This document shows, in pieces, positions 46,323 through 56,614 of a DNA stretch of 64,000 nucleotides. Made by a program: the position numbers and the translations under genes. Below the pieces are notes generated by a model. That model saw only the letters and a list, made by a program, of their open reading frames with translations. It searched no databases and was not told the DNA's origin. The stretch is from Lumbricus rubellus (lineage: Eukaryota; Annelida; Clitellata; Crassiclitellata; Lumbricidae), in NCBI GenBank assembly GCA_945859605.1, contig OX243821.1, positions 12,950,835 to 13,014,834 on the forward strand. Direction: 5' to 3'. The stretch's first letter is position 1; every line of letters begins with the position of its first letter.

Positions 46323-49300
46323 TTAGAACAGGTCGGCAACTAAATCGATAGGTGGCGAATATTGATGGCTAGAACAATGATCAAGAAATTCTTTCTCTAA
46401 TTCAAACAATTCATCACAGATAACACATCCGAACGATTTGGACGCAGATGCGTTCTCATCTGAAGGAGACTTGAATTTGTTCATAAGCAGACGTTTTCCA
46501 TGTCTAATTCTCTGTAAACGACCAGCAATTGCATTTGAATCTCGATGTATTATGTTGCTTGGCAAATGTTCATCCGGTTTATCGTTAGCGCATGCACCAC
46601 TAAATGCAATGAAATAATCAGAACCGTCAGCAATGACATCACTTCCCATTTCTAGATCATGTGACTGTGTAAATGCGTCGAGTGTACACGGTTTCGCTGA
46701 GGTGAAAGGTTCATTTCGTGTGTGTTGATTTTCAGTCGCATGGCTTCTTCTGTGTCTCTCTAAATTTCTCAGTTCACTGAATCCTTTATTACAAATTTCA
46801 CATATGTATGCTTTCTCTCCTGTATGACTTAACATGTGACTGTTTATAGTGCTGGGTTGCGCAAATTGGTTCTTAGATGACTGACACATGTACGGTCTTT
46901 GAACAGTATGGGTTCTGATGTGCGTTTCCAGATAACTGTGAGAGGCAAATGACTTATGACATAGCTGGCACCTGTATTGCTTCTCTCCAGTATGAGTTCT
47001 CGTGTGTCGTTTCAGATTACTAGCAACAGCAAATGATTTCTGACATAACTTGCACCTGTACGGTTTTTCACCAGTATGGGTTCTCATGTGCGTTTTCAGA
47101 GTTTCAGAACGACGAAATGATTTCTCACATAGCTGGCATTGGTATGGTTTATCGCCAGTGTGGGTTCTCATGTGACCTTTTAGAGCACCAACTTGAGCAA
47201 ATTCTTTCTCACATGACTGACACTTGTATGGTTTCTCCCCAGTATGGGTTCTCATGTGTACTTTCAGAGTATTGCCTTGATTGAATGTCATTTGACAGAG
47301 CTGGCACCTGTATGGTTTCTCTCCAGTATGGGTTCTCAGATGCTCTTTCAGACTACTACCAGAACTGAAGGATTTCAGACATAGCAGGCACATGTATGGC
47401 CTCTCACCAGTGTGGGTTCTAACATGAATATTCAGATGACTAAGTTGAGCAAATGTTTTCGGACACAACTGACACATGTATGGTTTTTCACCAGTATGGG
47501 TTCTCATGTGCGTTTTCAGGGTACTACTAATAATAAATGATTTCTCACATAGCTGGCATCGGTATGGTTTATCGCCAGTATGGGTTCTCATGTGTATTTT
47601 CAGATCACCGCATTCATAAAATGATTTTATACATAGATGACACCTGTATGTTTTTTCGCCAGTGTGGGTCTTCATGTGTTTCTTCAGATGACTGCTTCCA
47701 GTGAATAATTTATGACAGAGCTGGCAAGGTCTGTATGATTTTTCGCCAGTATGGACTTTCATGTGACTTTTCAAAGAGCTACCTAGAGCAAATGCTTTGT
47801 CGCATAACTGGCACATATATGACTTTTCACCAGTATGAGTTCTCATATGACCTTTTAGACTACTAACTTGCGCAAACGCTTTCTGACACAGCTGGCACAC
47901 GTATGGCTTTTCGCCAGTATGAGTTCTTCTATGCACTATCCAGCCACTCAAATTCGTAAAAGATTTCTTGCAATAATGACATTTGTATGGTTTCTCCCCA
48001 GTATGGGTTCTAATGTGAATTTTCAGAGTACTAGAATTAGCAAACGCTCTCTCACACAACTGGCACACGTATGGTTTTTCACCAGTATGGGACCTCATAT
48101 GTTTTTTCAGCACGTCACCAGAATAAAATGATTTCTGACAGAGTTCGCATATATATGGTTTTTCGCCAGTATGAGTTCTTCTATGCACTATCAAGCCACA
48201 CATATTCGTAAAAGATTTCTGGCAAAACTGACATATAAACGGTTTCTCTCCAGTATGAGTTCTAATGTGATATTTCAAAGTATTACGTCGGGCAAATGCT
48301 TTTTGACACAGTTGGCACCGATGTGGTTTGTCCCCACTATGGGTTCGCATGTGTTCTTTCAGCTCATAACTAGAATTAAATGCTTTTTGACACAACTGAC
48401 AGATGTATGGTTTTTCACCAGTGTGGGTTCTCATGTGACTTTTCAATTGGCTACTTTGAACAAAGGCTTTCCGACATAAACGGCACATATATGGTTTTTC
48501 ACCAGTATGGGTTCTGACATGTGTTTTCAGATTGTTAGCACCAATAAATGCTTTCTGACATAACTGGCACTTGTATGGTTTTTCTCCAGTATGTGTTCTC
48601 ATGTGTATTTTCAGTGTACTGCTACCCGTATATGATTTATTGCACAGCCTGCAGCTGTACGATTTCTCGCCAGTATGGACTGTCATGTGTTTTCTCAGTG
48701 CACTATCTTGAGCAAATGCTTTCTGACATAATTTGCACACATATGGCTTTTCGCCAGTATGAGTTCTCATGTGTGTCTTCAATTGACTACTTTGAGCAAA
48801 TTCTTTCTCACATGACTGGCACTTGTATGGTTTCTCTCCGGTATGGGTTCTCATGTGTATCTTCAGATTACAAGCATTGTTAAATGCTTTCTTACACATC
48901 TGACAAATGTATGATTTATCTCCAGCATGCGTTCTCATGTGACCTTGCAGACCACCACTTTGAGTAAATGCTTTCTCGCATAATTGGCACTTGTATGGTT
49001 TCTCGCCAGTATGGATTCTCATGTGCGTATTCAGTTCACTAGATCTAGAAAATGATTTCTCACATAGCTGGCATTTGTGTGGCTTCTCTCCAGTGTGGGT
49101 TCTTATGTGAGCTTTCAGAGTACTCCGTACATTAAACGATCTGTGACACAAATGACATCGGAATGGTTTTTCGCCAGTATGGGTTCTCGTGTGATCCTTC
49201 AAACCACAACTTTGAGCAAATGCTTTCTGACATATCCGACACACGTATGGCTTTTCCCCAGTGTGAGTTCTTAAATGCATTGTCAAGCTACATGCTACCG

Positions 49301-49619
49301 CAAATGATTTCTTACAAAACTCACATTTGTATGGTTTCTCTCCAGTATGGATTCTCATGTGCGTTTTCAGAGTTTCAGAACGACGAAATGATTTCTCACA
49401 TAGCATGCATGTGTATGGTTTTTCGCCAGTATGATTTCTCATGTGTGTCTTTAATTGACTACCTTGAGCAAATTCTTTCTTACATGACTGGCATTTGTAC
49501 GGTTTTTCCCTAGTATGGGTTCTCATGTGTACTTCCAGAGTGTCAAAACGATTAAATGATTTCTCACATAGCGGGCATCGGTATGGTTTTTCGCCAGTAT
49601 GAGTTTTTACACGCACCAT
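46323..49619 (-). CDS. C2H2 zinc-finger protein, gene H (34 fingers plus conserved tail)
   Basis: Longest gene here: about 1098 residues from the first ATG ([15 protein letters not shown]). The longer open frame begins with a GTG and is not a better start. I count 34 fingers. Finger 33 is degenerate (CQSSKNQF, second Cys lost); a linker variant SYRPCQLC precedes finger 23. Repeated finger types (CQSCEKEFAQ, CEKSFRRSETLKTH, SFTNxxGxIVHRRTH) show internal duplication. The tail is complete, with MGSDVIADGSDYFIAF, FGCVICDELFELEKEFLDHC and the end PPIDLVADLF. Upstream DNA to about 49.85 kb holds eroded finger sequence, so the array was once longer or the N-terminus was remodelled. It is the intact partner of gene I in a tandem segmental duplication. 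Predicted nuclear DNA-binding protein. Confidence 0.9.
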   Translation of the reverse strand: MVRVKTHTGEKPYRCPLCEKSFNRFDTLEVHMRTHTREKPYKCQSCKKEFAQGSQLKTHMRNHTGEKPYTCMLCEKSFRRSETLKTHMRIHTGEKPYKCEFCKKSFAVACSLTMHLRTHTGEKPYVCRICQKAFAQSCGLKDHTRTHTGEKPFRCHLCHRSFNVRSTLKAHIRTHTGEKPHKCQLCEKSFSRSSELNTHMRIHTGEKPYKCQLCEKAFTQSGGLQGHMRTHAGDKSYICQMCKKAFNNACNLKIHMRTHTGEKPYKCQSCEKEFAQSSQLKTHMRTHTGEKPYVCKLCQKAFAQDSALRKHMTVHTGEKSYSCRLCNKSYTGSSTLKIHMRTHTGEKPYKCQLCQKAFIGANNLKTHVRTHTGEKPYMCRLCRKAFVQSSQLKSHMRTHTGEKPYICQLCQKAFNSSYELKEHMRTHSGDKPHRCQLCQKAFARRNTLKYHIRTHTGEKPFICQFCQKSFTNMCGLIVHRRTHTGEKPYICELCQKSFYSGDVLKKHMRSHTGEKPYVCQLCERAFANSSTLKIHIRTHTGEKPYKCHYCKKSFTNLSGWIVHRRTHTGEKPYVCQLCQKAFAQVSSLKGHMRTHTGEKSYMCQLCDKAFALGSSLKSHMKVHTGEKSYRPCQLCHKLFTGSSHLKKHMKTHTGEKTYRCHLCIKSFYECGDLKIHMRTHTGDKPYRCQLCEKSFIISSTLKTHMRTHTGEKPYMCQLCPKTFAQLSHLNIHVRTHTGERPYMCLLCLKSFSSGSSLKEHLRTHTGEKPYRCQLCQMTFNQGNTLKVHMRTHTGEKPYKCQSCEKEFAQVGALKGHMRTHTGDKPYQCQLCEKSFRRSETLKTHMRTHTGEKPYRCKLCQKSFAVASNLKRHTRTHTGEKQYRCQLCHKSFASHSYLETHIRTHTVQRPYMCQSSKNQFAQPSTINSHMLSHTGEKAYICEICNKGFSELRNLERHRRSHATENQHTRNEPFTSAKPCTLDAFTQSHDLEMGSDVIADGSDYFIAFSGACANDKPDEHLPSNIIHRDSNAIAGRLQRIRHGKRLLMNKFKSPSDENASASKSFGCVICDELFELEKEFLDHCSSHQYSPPIDLVADLF

Positions 49620-49880
49620 TTTGCCGCCCACGTTTGCAATTATTTCTCACAAAACTGGCATTTGTACAGTTACACTCCAGTATGGGTTTTATGTGATTTT
49701 TCAGAATACCTTGTAGAGCATATATGTTCTCTGACATATCTTGCGCATATACGGTTTTTCACCAGTACGGATTCCGATGTGATTTTTCAGACTGCAGTGA
49801 GAATAAAATGATTTCTTACATGCCTGGCATACATGTGCATTATTTATCGTCAGCATCGGTTCTCATATGTTTCACGAGAC
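49620..49880 (-). pseudogene. Eroded zinc-finger sequence upstream of gene H
   Basis: On the gene strand, finger pieces such as YKCQFCEK followed by a stop, and CQACKKSFYSHCSLKNHIGI near 49825-49760, are readable in shifted frames. The same eroded block lies upstream of gene I. It separates the current ATG from any upstream acceptor, so the real first coding exon of H is unclear. Confidence 0.5.
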
Positions 49881-50754
49881 TACTTCTTAAATAAATGATA
49901 GTAACTCCACTCTTGCTCTCCAGCATGGGTTCTTTGATCAGTTGCAAGTTGAGCTTCATTTTTCCCAAAAAAACATTTGGCATCTTTATGGTTTATCTTA
50001 AAATGTTCCTTTGTGTTTCTCCAAGTCAGTAGAAGCTGGGGTTCAAACAGCACAAGTTTGTGTAAGCACCTCAAATTCACGAAATGTTGTGTAAAAGTTT
50101 ATATGTGTTGTTTTCAAAGCTTTCTCACCATCAGCAATGTCCAATTTCTTACACCTGAAACAATTTCACTTTCAGATGCTAACAAGAGGAGTTCATGCTC
50201 CAATTTTCAGAAGCAGGCAACTGTTTCCAAGGAAAGGAAGTAGTAGCCTTTTCTATAACTATAGACATAGAAATTAGTCAGACTGAAGAAACTTGAGGAC
50301 AAAATATACTGATAGCATCCAACCATCTTATGGCAGCATATCGCTATACCAGTGTTAAATATGATTTTGAAGAAAAATAAGCTAGTTGAATACGTTGACT
50401 CTAGTTTTAATAGCACTGTCTTCGAATAAATACACTGAAATATTCGCAATGAGTCAAGGGAATTTTGCAAGCGCCAACAATATGTGGGTTGTTTTCTTCA
50501 AGCACTTGCTGAAAATAACAGTAAAACGCAGTATTAATATTATTTGTATTAACTAATGAACATAGACCCATTTTGCTCTTCACCGCTTACAGGACTGTTC
50601 TCCAAATTTTCTGAGTCGAATGAATACTTATTATTAAAGGAAGGCACAGCTTCAAGAATTCATTACCTAGTTTACCCTGTTTTAACCATTTACCTCAAAT
50701 CGATTTGGGTAAACATGTAGATTAGCATGGCAAATTATTCACCATCACATTCCT

Positions 50755-51370
50755 TTCAGTGCTGGTCGAATACAAATCAGATTGATGAAAAGAATGCTCA
50801 TAAAATAGAACTCGGATTTATGCAAATAAATGGGATCTAATTAAAACAATTGAGGCTGGATTGATGAGAAGAGTTCTTGCATAAACAGAACCTGGATTGA
50901 TGTTGATAAGGATTCTTGCCAAACCTTAAGTTTAATTGATTAAACAGTAACAATATTGCAATGTGCAAATAATTTAAGATGCTAAAATGTGAGACTAGGA
51001 CATCAACCCCTGGACAAAAAACCACCGGACAAACACCCACTTTAGCCGACATACACCCCCTGCATTGTGCAAAGAAATTATATGATAAAACACAATTATC
51101 TAGTTTGCAGTGCTGTGCTAACATAGACTTGTGCCCTAAAAATATTAATCCAGCTTCCAGTTAGGCAAAATTTATTTTCATCCTTCTATTTAATAGCAAT
51201 TTTTTCAATCCGACTTCTATTTAAAAAGCAATCATGCTTCATCAATCCAAATCCAATTTAAGAAAGAACATTTTCCTGCTTCCATTTAAGTGAAAAAAAT
51301 TATCAATCCTACTTATATTTACCGAGATTTCTTTTCATCAATCCAGCTTGCGTACGACCCAACAGATGTA
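50755..51370. repeat. CCAGCTTCYATTT minisatellite arrays in gene H intron
   Basis: Two arrays in opposite orientation (50.76-50.93 kb with GAGGCTGGATTGATGAG units; 51.14-51.35 kb with AATCCAGCTTCCAGTTAGGC units) flank a spacer of about 200 bp. The pair is also present at 59.38-59.95 kb. Confidence 0.6.
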
Positions 51371-51759
51371 TTTTGAATTCAGGACCGCCAGTTGGAAAAT
51401 TGCCACTTATAATTATTAGCAATAATGTTCTACCCCACACTTTATATTCCATCCTGGGGCTTTTGTCCGGGGTAATGTCCGTTACCCATGAAATAGCCCA
51501 TAACCTATTATTGTTATTCGTGCAATTACTTTGCTAGTTAAGTTCTAGTTAAGTTATATGTATCTTATGAAAACATTCATGAATATTATTTGGAAAAAGG
51601 GGGTCAGAATAATATAAGCTACTAGCTTTTACTGGCTTCCATTGCACATTGCATTGTACTGTACTTAGTTGTCATGATCGTATAACCAGAATTGAACGTG
51701 CAATAAATATATAAACAATATAAACAAATAAACGTCAACATTCAATGTTATAAATAATG

Positions 51760-51935
51760 TATTTGAATCTAACCAGAGTAGGCATTAACTCGCATTTCCA
51801 CTGTGATGAATTGATTGAAACTCGGTAATGAAACTCTCACCATTACAAAATGGCGACTGTTTAAAGTCTTGTAGCACTATGAAACGGAACCTGGATTTGG
51901 ATAAGATGTACTCTGCTATCTATCGAAATAGTAAT
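51760..51935 (-). promoter_or_regulatory. Conserved upstream module of gene H with YY1-like core
   Basis: Contains AATCTAACCAGAGTAGGCAT, ACTCGCATTTCCAC, CAAAATGGCG at 51846-51855, then GCTATCTATCGAAATAG. About 2.2 kb upstream of gene H. Nearly the same sequence recurs at 61.2-61.4 kb upstream of gene I. Confidence 0.55.
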
Positions 51936-52620
51936 CGCAAGTATTCACAGGTGTTCAATCAAATGAAAATCGATACGCAGAGGGTCACGATCCGGAGAGT
52001 GACTCAGATAGGCAGACGGATGACTATGGTGGGTAATATTTATAGTGGAAATGGGGGGAGATACGCGGGAAGTTATAACCCACAGTCAATCGAGTCAATA
52101 ATAAATCGGCAAAATCGTCGACTCGTTCGACTTACAAGTGGAGTCGATCGTTCATTTTTCCAATTCGAGTTGATCGTTGTTTCATCGACTCGACTCAACT
52201 CAACTTATAAATATTTTATTTACTATACTCTGACATCTATCGAAATAATAATCGCCATCGTAGCCTCGAGCTTTCTGCAGCGCCCTTAGTCGCGAATATA
52301 CGGGAACCCGTTTATTCACAGGCGTTCAATCAAATAAAAATCGATACGCAGAGGGTCACGATCAGAAGAGTCAGGCAGATAGGCAGACGGACGACTAAGG
52401 TGGGTAATGTTTAGAGTGGAAATGGGGGGGGGAGATGCGGGGAAGTTATAACCCACAGTCAATCGAGTCGATCGATCGAGTCGATAATAACTCGGCAAAA
52501 TCGTCGACTCGATCGACCTACAAGTGGAGTCGATCCGACTCGATCGTTCCTTTTTCCAATTCGCGTTGATCGTTGTTTCATCGAATCGACTCAACTCAAC
52601 TTATAAATATTTTATTTACT
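51905..52620. repeat. Tandem duplication with TCGA-rich minisatellite
   Basis: Two units (about 51905-52230 and 52231-52620) each run from CATCTATCGAAATA-type sequence through TCGATACGCAGAGGGTCACG to clusters of GAGTCGATCG and CGACTCGATCGAC. Unit 2 keeps CGTAGCCTCGAG, missing in unit 1. One copy remains at 61.37-62.05 kb. Confidence 0.7.
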
Positions 52621-53124
52621 ATATTCTTGAAGTCTCAAAGTGGCCTACATCATTATTATAACAACACAATTCAATTTTTCCACAAATTACAACCAACGAA
52701 CCTTTTGGCAGCTGGTGATTTCGTGTTAGTTGAACTGCGAAAGTTGATTAAAATTATATAGACCTTATAGACCTAGACATAAGTTTTCGATTAGAGTTGG
52801 GCTATTTTAATACAGATCTACTAGGCCTACATGTATATATATAATGCTAGCTTTACCCGGAAACGCGTTGCTCTGGCAGAAAAGACCGTCCTCTGCCTCC
52901 CCCTCCAATCTGTGCGTGACTTTCCGAGAACACTGGGAACAAACTATTGGAAAGTTTCATTTTTATTTTTATTCTTATTTCTATTATACATGTAGATGTT
53001 CATTTTGAGAATATAAAACAAGGCCTTTTCTGACGTCACTTCTATTGTGATACAATTTTGCTATTAGCCTAATTAAATAAATTCACTGTGAACTTAAAAG
53101 GCCTATTGTGATTCAATTCGATAA

Positions 53125-53375
53125 AGATACAGATGCATGTATGTGCGAAGTATGCAAACAAGCATTTTCTTGTTCGTTTCCTACATTCTACTAATTGCAA
53201 TAATAATTATTATCAGAATCCATGTTGGAGAGATTCTTTTCCAATGCCAAGTAGGCTACACATCAAGGATTAAGTTTTTTGTACAGTTTTCAATTTTAGC
53301 ACGTCGTGCAAAAATTCATACCGGAAAAAAATCTTGCCAGTTCCATATTATGTCAAAAACTTGTTCTCGGTGTTG
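53125..53375 (+). pseudogene. Eroded zinc-finger gene remnant between the two duplication units
   Basis: CMCEVCKQAFSC, RIHVGEILFQCQV and AKIHTGKKS are readable on the plus strand in different frames. Closely similar to the 39.0-39.4 kb remnant. Confidence 0.5.
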
Positions 53376-53384
53376 CCCTTTGAT

Positions 53385-53632
53385 GTACCGGTGTAAAGGT
53401 TTCAAATTACACCATCCTAAACATTACCCCCTGCAAACTGTAATTTGCATCAATCATCGCATTTATTGGACAAAGATATCAGAAAAATCATCCCGCTTCT
53501 TGTTTTGGTCTGAAGATTTTCATCCGTCATCCCACTTCGAGGCTTGTAATCAAAATTTTCATCTGTAACTAAAATACTAAATCGCCACTGAAGTTACATG
53601 GAAAAATGGCTTCGAGGCTATAATTTTTTTGA
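53385..53632 (+). repeat. Dispersed 250-300-bp repeat family, copy 3
   Basis: GTGTAAAGGTTTCAAATTAC through CGCATTTATTGGAC and TCTGAAGATTTTCATCCGTC to AAATGGCTTCGAGGCTATAA. It sits exactly between the two segmental duplication units. Confidence 0.65.
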
Positions 53633-53689
53633 TAAGAGGGCAACAACTTTTAAACCTCCCGACTATAATACATGTATTAAGAATTCAAC

Positions 53690-53965
53690 TGTTTACATAT
53701 CAGAAGCAATCTGAAATAAACATGATACGAAAGGACTGACAATACGAAACTATCAATAGTTAAAACTAGTCGAACAAAAAGATGCACAAGTCTAAGCGCT
53801 CTATCAATAGTTAAAACTAGTCACACAAAATGATGTACAAGTCTAAGCGATCTATCAATAGTTAAAACTAGTCACACAAAATGATGCACAAGTCTAAGCG
53901 ATCTATCAATAGTTAAAACTAGTCACACAAAATGATGTACAAGTCTAAGCGCTCTGTTGAATGGC
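53690..53965. repeat. 51-bp satellite field downstream of gene I
   Basis: About four 51-bp monomers with the same consensus as at 43.9-46.2 kb (CAATAGTTAAAACTAGTCAC, CTAAGCGATCTAT). Confidence 0.85.
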
Positions 53966-54081
53966 CCGCCAGCAGTGCATCCGAATATATTGTATCTCTG
54001 TATCCCAGGACTTCTGCGGCACATCTTCATTCTATGAGATAGCAGCTGTTTTTAACCGTAATGTTTTTGGTAAATTGTATT

Positions 54082-56012
54082 TCAGAATAAGTCGACAACT
54101 AAATCGATAGGTGGTGAATATCGATGGCTAGAACAATGTTCTATAAATTCTTTCTCTATTTCAAACAATTCATCACAGATAACACATCCGAATGATTTGG
54201 ACGAAGATGCATTTACATCTGAAGGAGACTTGAATTTGTTAATATGCCGACGTTTTCCATGTCTATTTCTTGGTAAACGAACAGCAATTGCACTTGAATC
54301 TCGATATATGTTGCTTGGCAAATGTTCATCCGGTTTAACGTTAGCGCATGCACCACTAAATGCAGTGGCATCACTTCCCATTTCTAGATCATGTGTAAAT
54401 GCGTCGAGTGTACACGGTTTTGCTGAGGAGTTGCTCCTGGTGAGAGATTCATTGCATGTGTGCTGCTTTTCAGTCGCATGGCTTCTTTTGTGTCTCTCTA
54501 AATTTCTCAGTTCACTGAATTCTTTATTACAAATTTCACATATGTATGCTTTCTCTCCTGTATGACTTAACATGTGACTGTTTAGAGTGCTGGGTTGCAC
54601 AAATTGGTTCTTAGATGACTGACACATGTACGGTCTTTGAACAGTATGGGTTCTGATGTGCGTTTCCAGATAACTGTGAGAGGCAAATGACTTATGACAT
54701 GAATGGCACCTGTATTGCTTCTCTCCAGTATGAGTTCTCGTGTGTCTTTTCAGATGACTAGCAACATCAAATGATTTCTGACATAACTGGCATCTGTATG
54801 GTTTTTCACCAGTATGGGTTCTCATGTGCGTTTTCAGGGTACTACTATTAATAAATGATTTCTGGCAAAGCTGGCACCAGTATAGTTTCTCTCCAGTAGG
54901 CTATGGGTTCTCATGTGTTTTTTCAGATTACCGCATTCATAAAATGATTTTATACATAGATGACACCTGTATGATTTTTCGCCAGTGTGGGTTTTCATGT
55001 GCCTCTTCAGACTTCCACTGAAAGACTTATCACAGAGCTGGCAAAGTCTGTATGATTTTTCGCCAGTATGGACTTTCATGTGACTTTTCAAAGAACTACC
55101 TTGAGCAAATGCTTTGTCGCATAACTGGCACATGTATGGTTTTTCCCCAGTATGAGTTCTCATATGACCTTTTAGACTACTATCTTGCGCAAACGCTTTC
55201 TGACACAGCTGGCACACGTATGGTTTTTCGCCAGTATGAGCTCTTCTATGCACTATCAAGCTACACATGTTTGTAAAAGATTTCTTGCAAAACTGACATT
55301 TGAACGGTTTCTCCCCAGTATGAGTTCTAATGTGATTTTTCAAACTACTACGTTGGGCAAATGATTTCTGACACAGGTGGCACCAGTGTGGTTTGTCGCC
55401 ATTATGGGTTCGCATGTGTGTTTTCAGGTTATCATGAAAACGAAATGCTTTGTTACACAACTGACAAATGCATGGTTTTTCACCAGTGTGAGTTCTTAAA
55501 TGCACTGTCAAGCTATATGCTACCGCAAATGATTTCTTACAAAACTCGCATTTGTACTGTTTGTCTCGAGTATGGGTTCTCATGTGTCTTCTCAGAGTTT
55601 CAGAACGATTAAATGATTTCTCACAGAGCTGGCATGTGTATGGTTTTTCGCCAGTATGAGTTCTCATGTGTTTATTCAAATGACTACCTTGAGCAAATTC
55701 TTTCTCACATGACTGGCACTTGTATGGTTTCTCCCCAGTATGGGTTCTCATGTGTACTTTCAAGTCATAACCTTGAGCAAATTCTTTCTCACATGACTGA
55801 CACTTATATGGTTTCTCCGTAGTATGGGTTCTCATGTGTTTCTTCAAATGACTACCTTGAGCAAATTCTTTCTCACATGACTGGCACTTGTATGGTTTCT
55901 CCCCAGTATGGGTTCTCATGTGTACGTTCAGAGTGTCAAAACGATTAAATGATTTCTCACATAGCTGGCATCGGTATGGTTTTTCGCCAGTATGAGTTCT
56001 TACACGCACCAT
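54082..56012 (-). pseudogene. C2H2 zinc-finger gene I, frameshifted paralogue of gene H (18 fingers plus tail)
   Basis: Starts [15 protein letters not shown] at the ATG at 56012, aligned with gene H. Thirteen fingers are read before a 5-base insertion near 54897-54902 (plus strand GTAGGCTATGGG where GTATGGG is expected) shifts the frame inside a TGEK linker. The frame then stops at 54834. After the shift, five more fingers and the full tail (FGCVICDELFEIEKEFIEHC, DLVVDLF) are open in the other frame. Finger 12 lacks two residues (CDKSFSGSLKRH). It corresponds to gene H with about half the fingers, so the array contracted in I or expanded in H. As sequenced it would give a truncated 13-finger protein without the tail. 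Confidence 0.82.
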
Positions 56013-56270
56013 TTTGCCACCCACGTTTGCAATTATTTCTCACAAAACTGGCATTTGTACAGCTGCTCTCCAGTATGGGTTTTTATGTGATTTTTCAGAG
56101 TATTATGGAGAGCATAGATGTTCTCTGACATATCTTGCTCCTATACGGTTTTTCACCAGTACGGATTCCGATGTGATTTTTCAAACTGCAGCGAGAATAA
56201 AATGATTTCTGACATGCGTGGCATGTGCGTTATTTATCGTCAGCATCGGTTCTCATATTTTCCACGAGAA
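56013..56270 (-). pseudogene. Eroded zinc-finger sequence upstream of gene I
   Basis: Counterpart of the eroded finger block upstream of gene H. YKCQFCEK-type and SFYSRCSLKNHI-type pieces are present in broken frames. Confidence 0.45.
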
Positions 56271-56614
56271 AGTTAGTAGAAGTCGGTGTTCAAAAAGCAA
56301 AAGTTTGTGTAAGTACTTCAAAATCACGAAATGTTGTGTAAAAGTTTGTGCGTTGTTGTCAAAGCCTTTTTCACCATGAATGTCAGCAATGTCAAATTTA
56401 TCACACTTCAAACAACTTCATTGAATTTACCTTTCAGATGCTAACAAGAGGAGTTCATGCTCCACTTTTCAGAAGTAGGCAACTGTTTCCGAGGAAAGGA
56501 AGCAGTAGTATTTTCTATAATTAATTATAGACATAGAAATTAATCACACTGAAGAAACTCGAGGACAAAATACTGATAGCATCCAACCACCTTGTATAGC
56601 AGCATATCACTATT

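Larger units (their letters stand above)
44299..53121. repeat. Segmental duplication, unit 1 (carries gene H)
   Basis: Colinear with 53636-62430: satellite, ZNF exon with tail, eroded fingers, intron with minisatellites, YY1-like module, TCGA-rich repeats, and an end near TGACGTCACTTCTATTGTG. Same orientation in both units. Confidence 0.85.

Noticed and set aside
51828..52289. 153-residue plus-strand frame next to the gene H module
   Set aside because: The unit 2 copy is broken to 85 residues with a different continuation, and the frame crosses the TCGA-rich repeat, so it is probably not coding.
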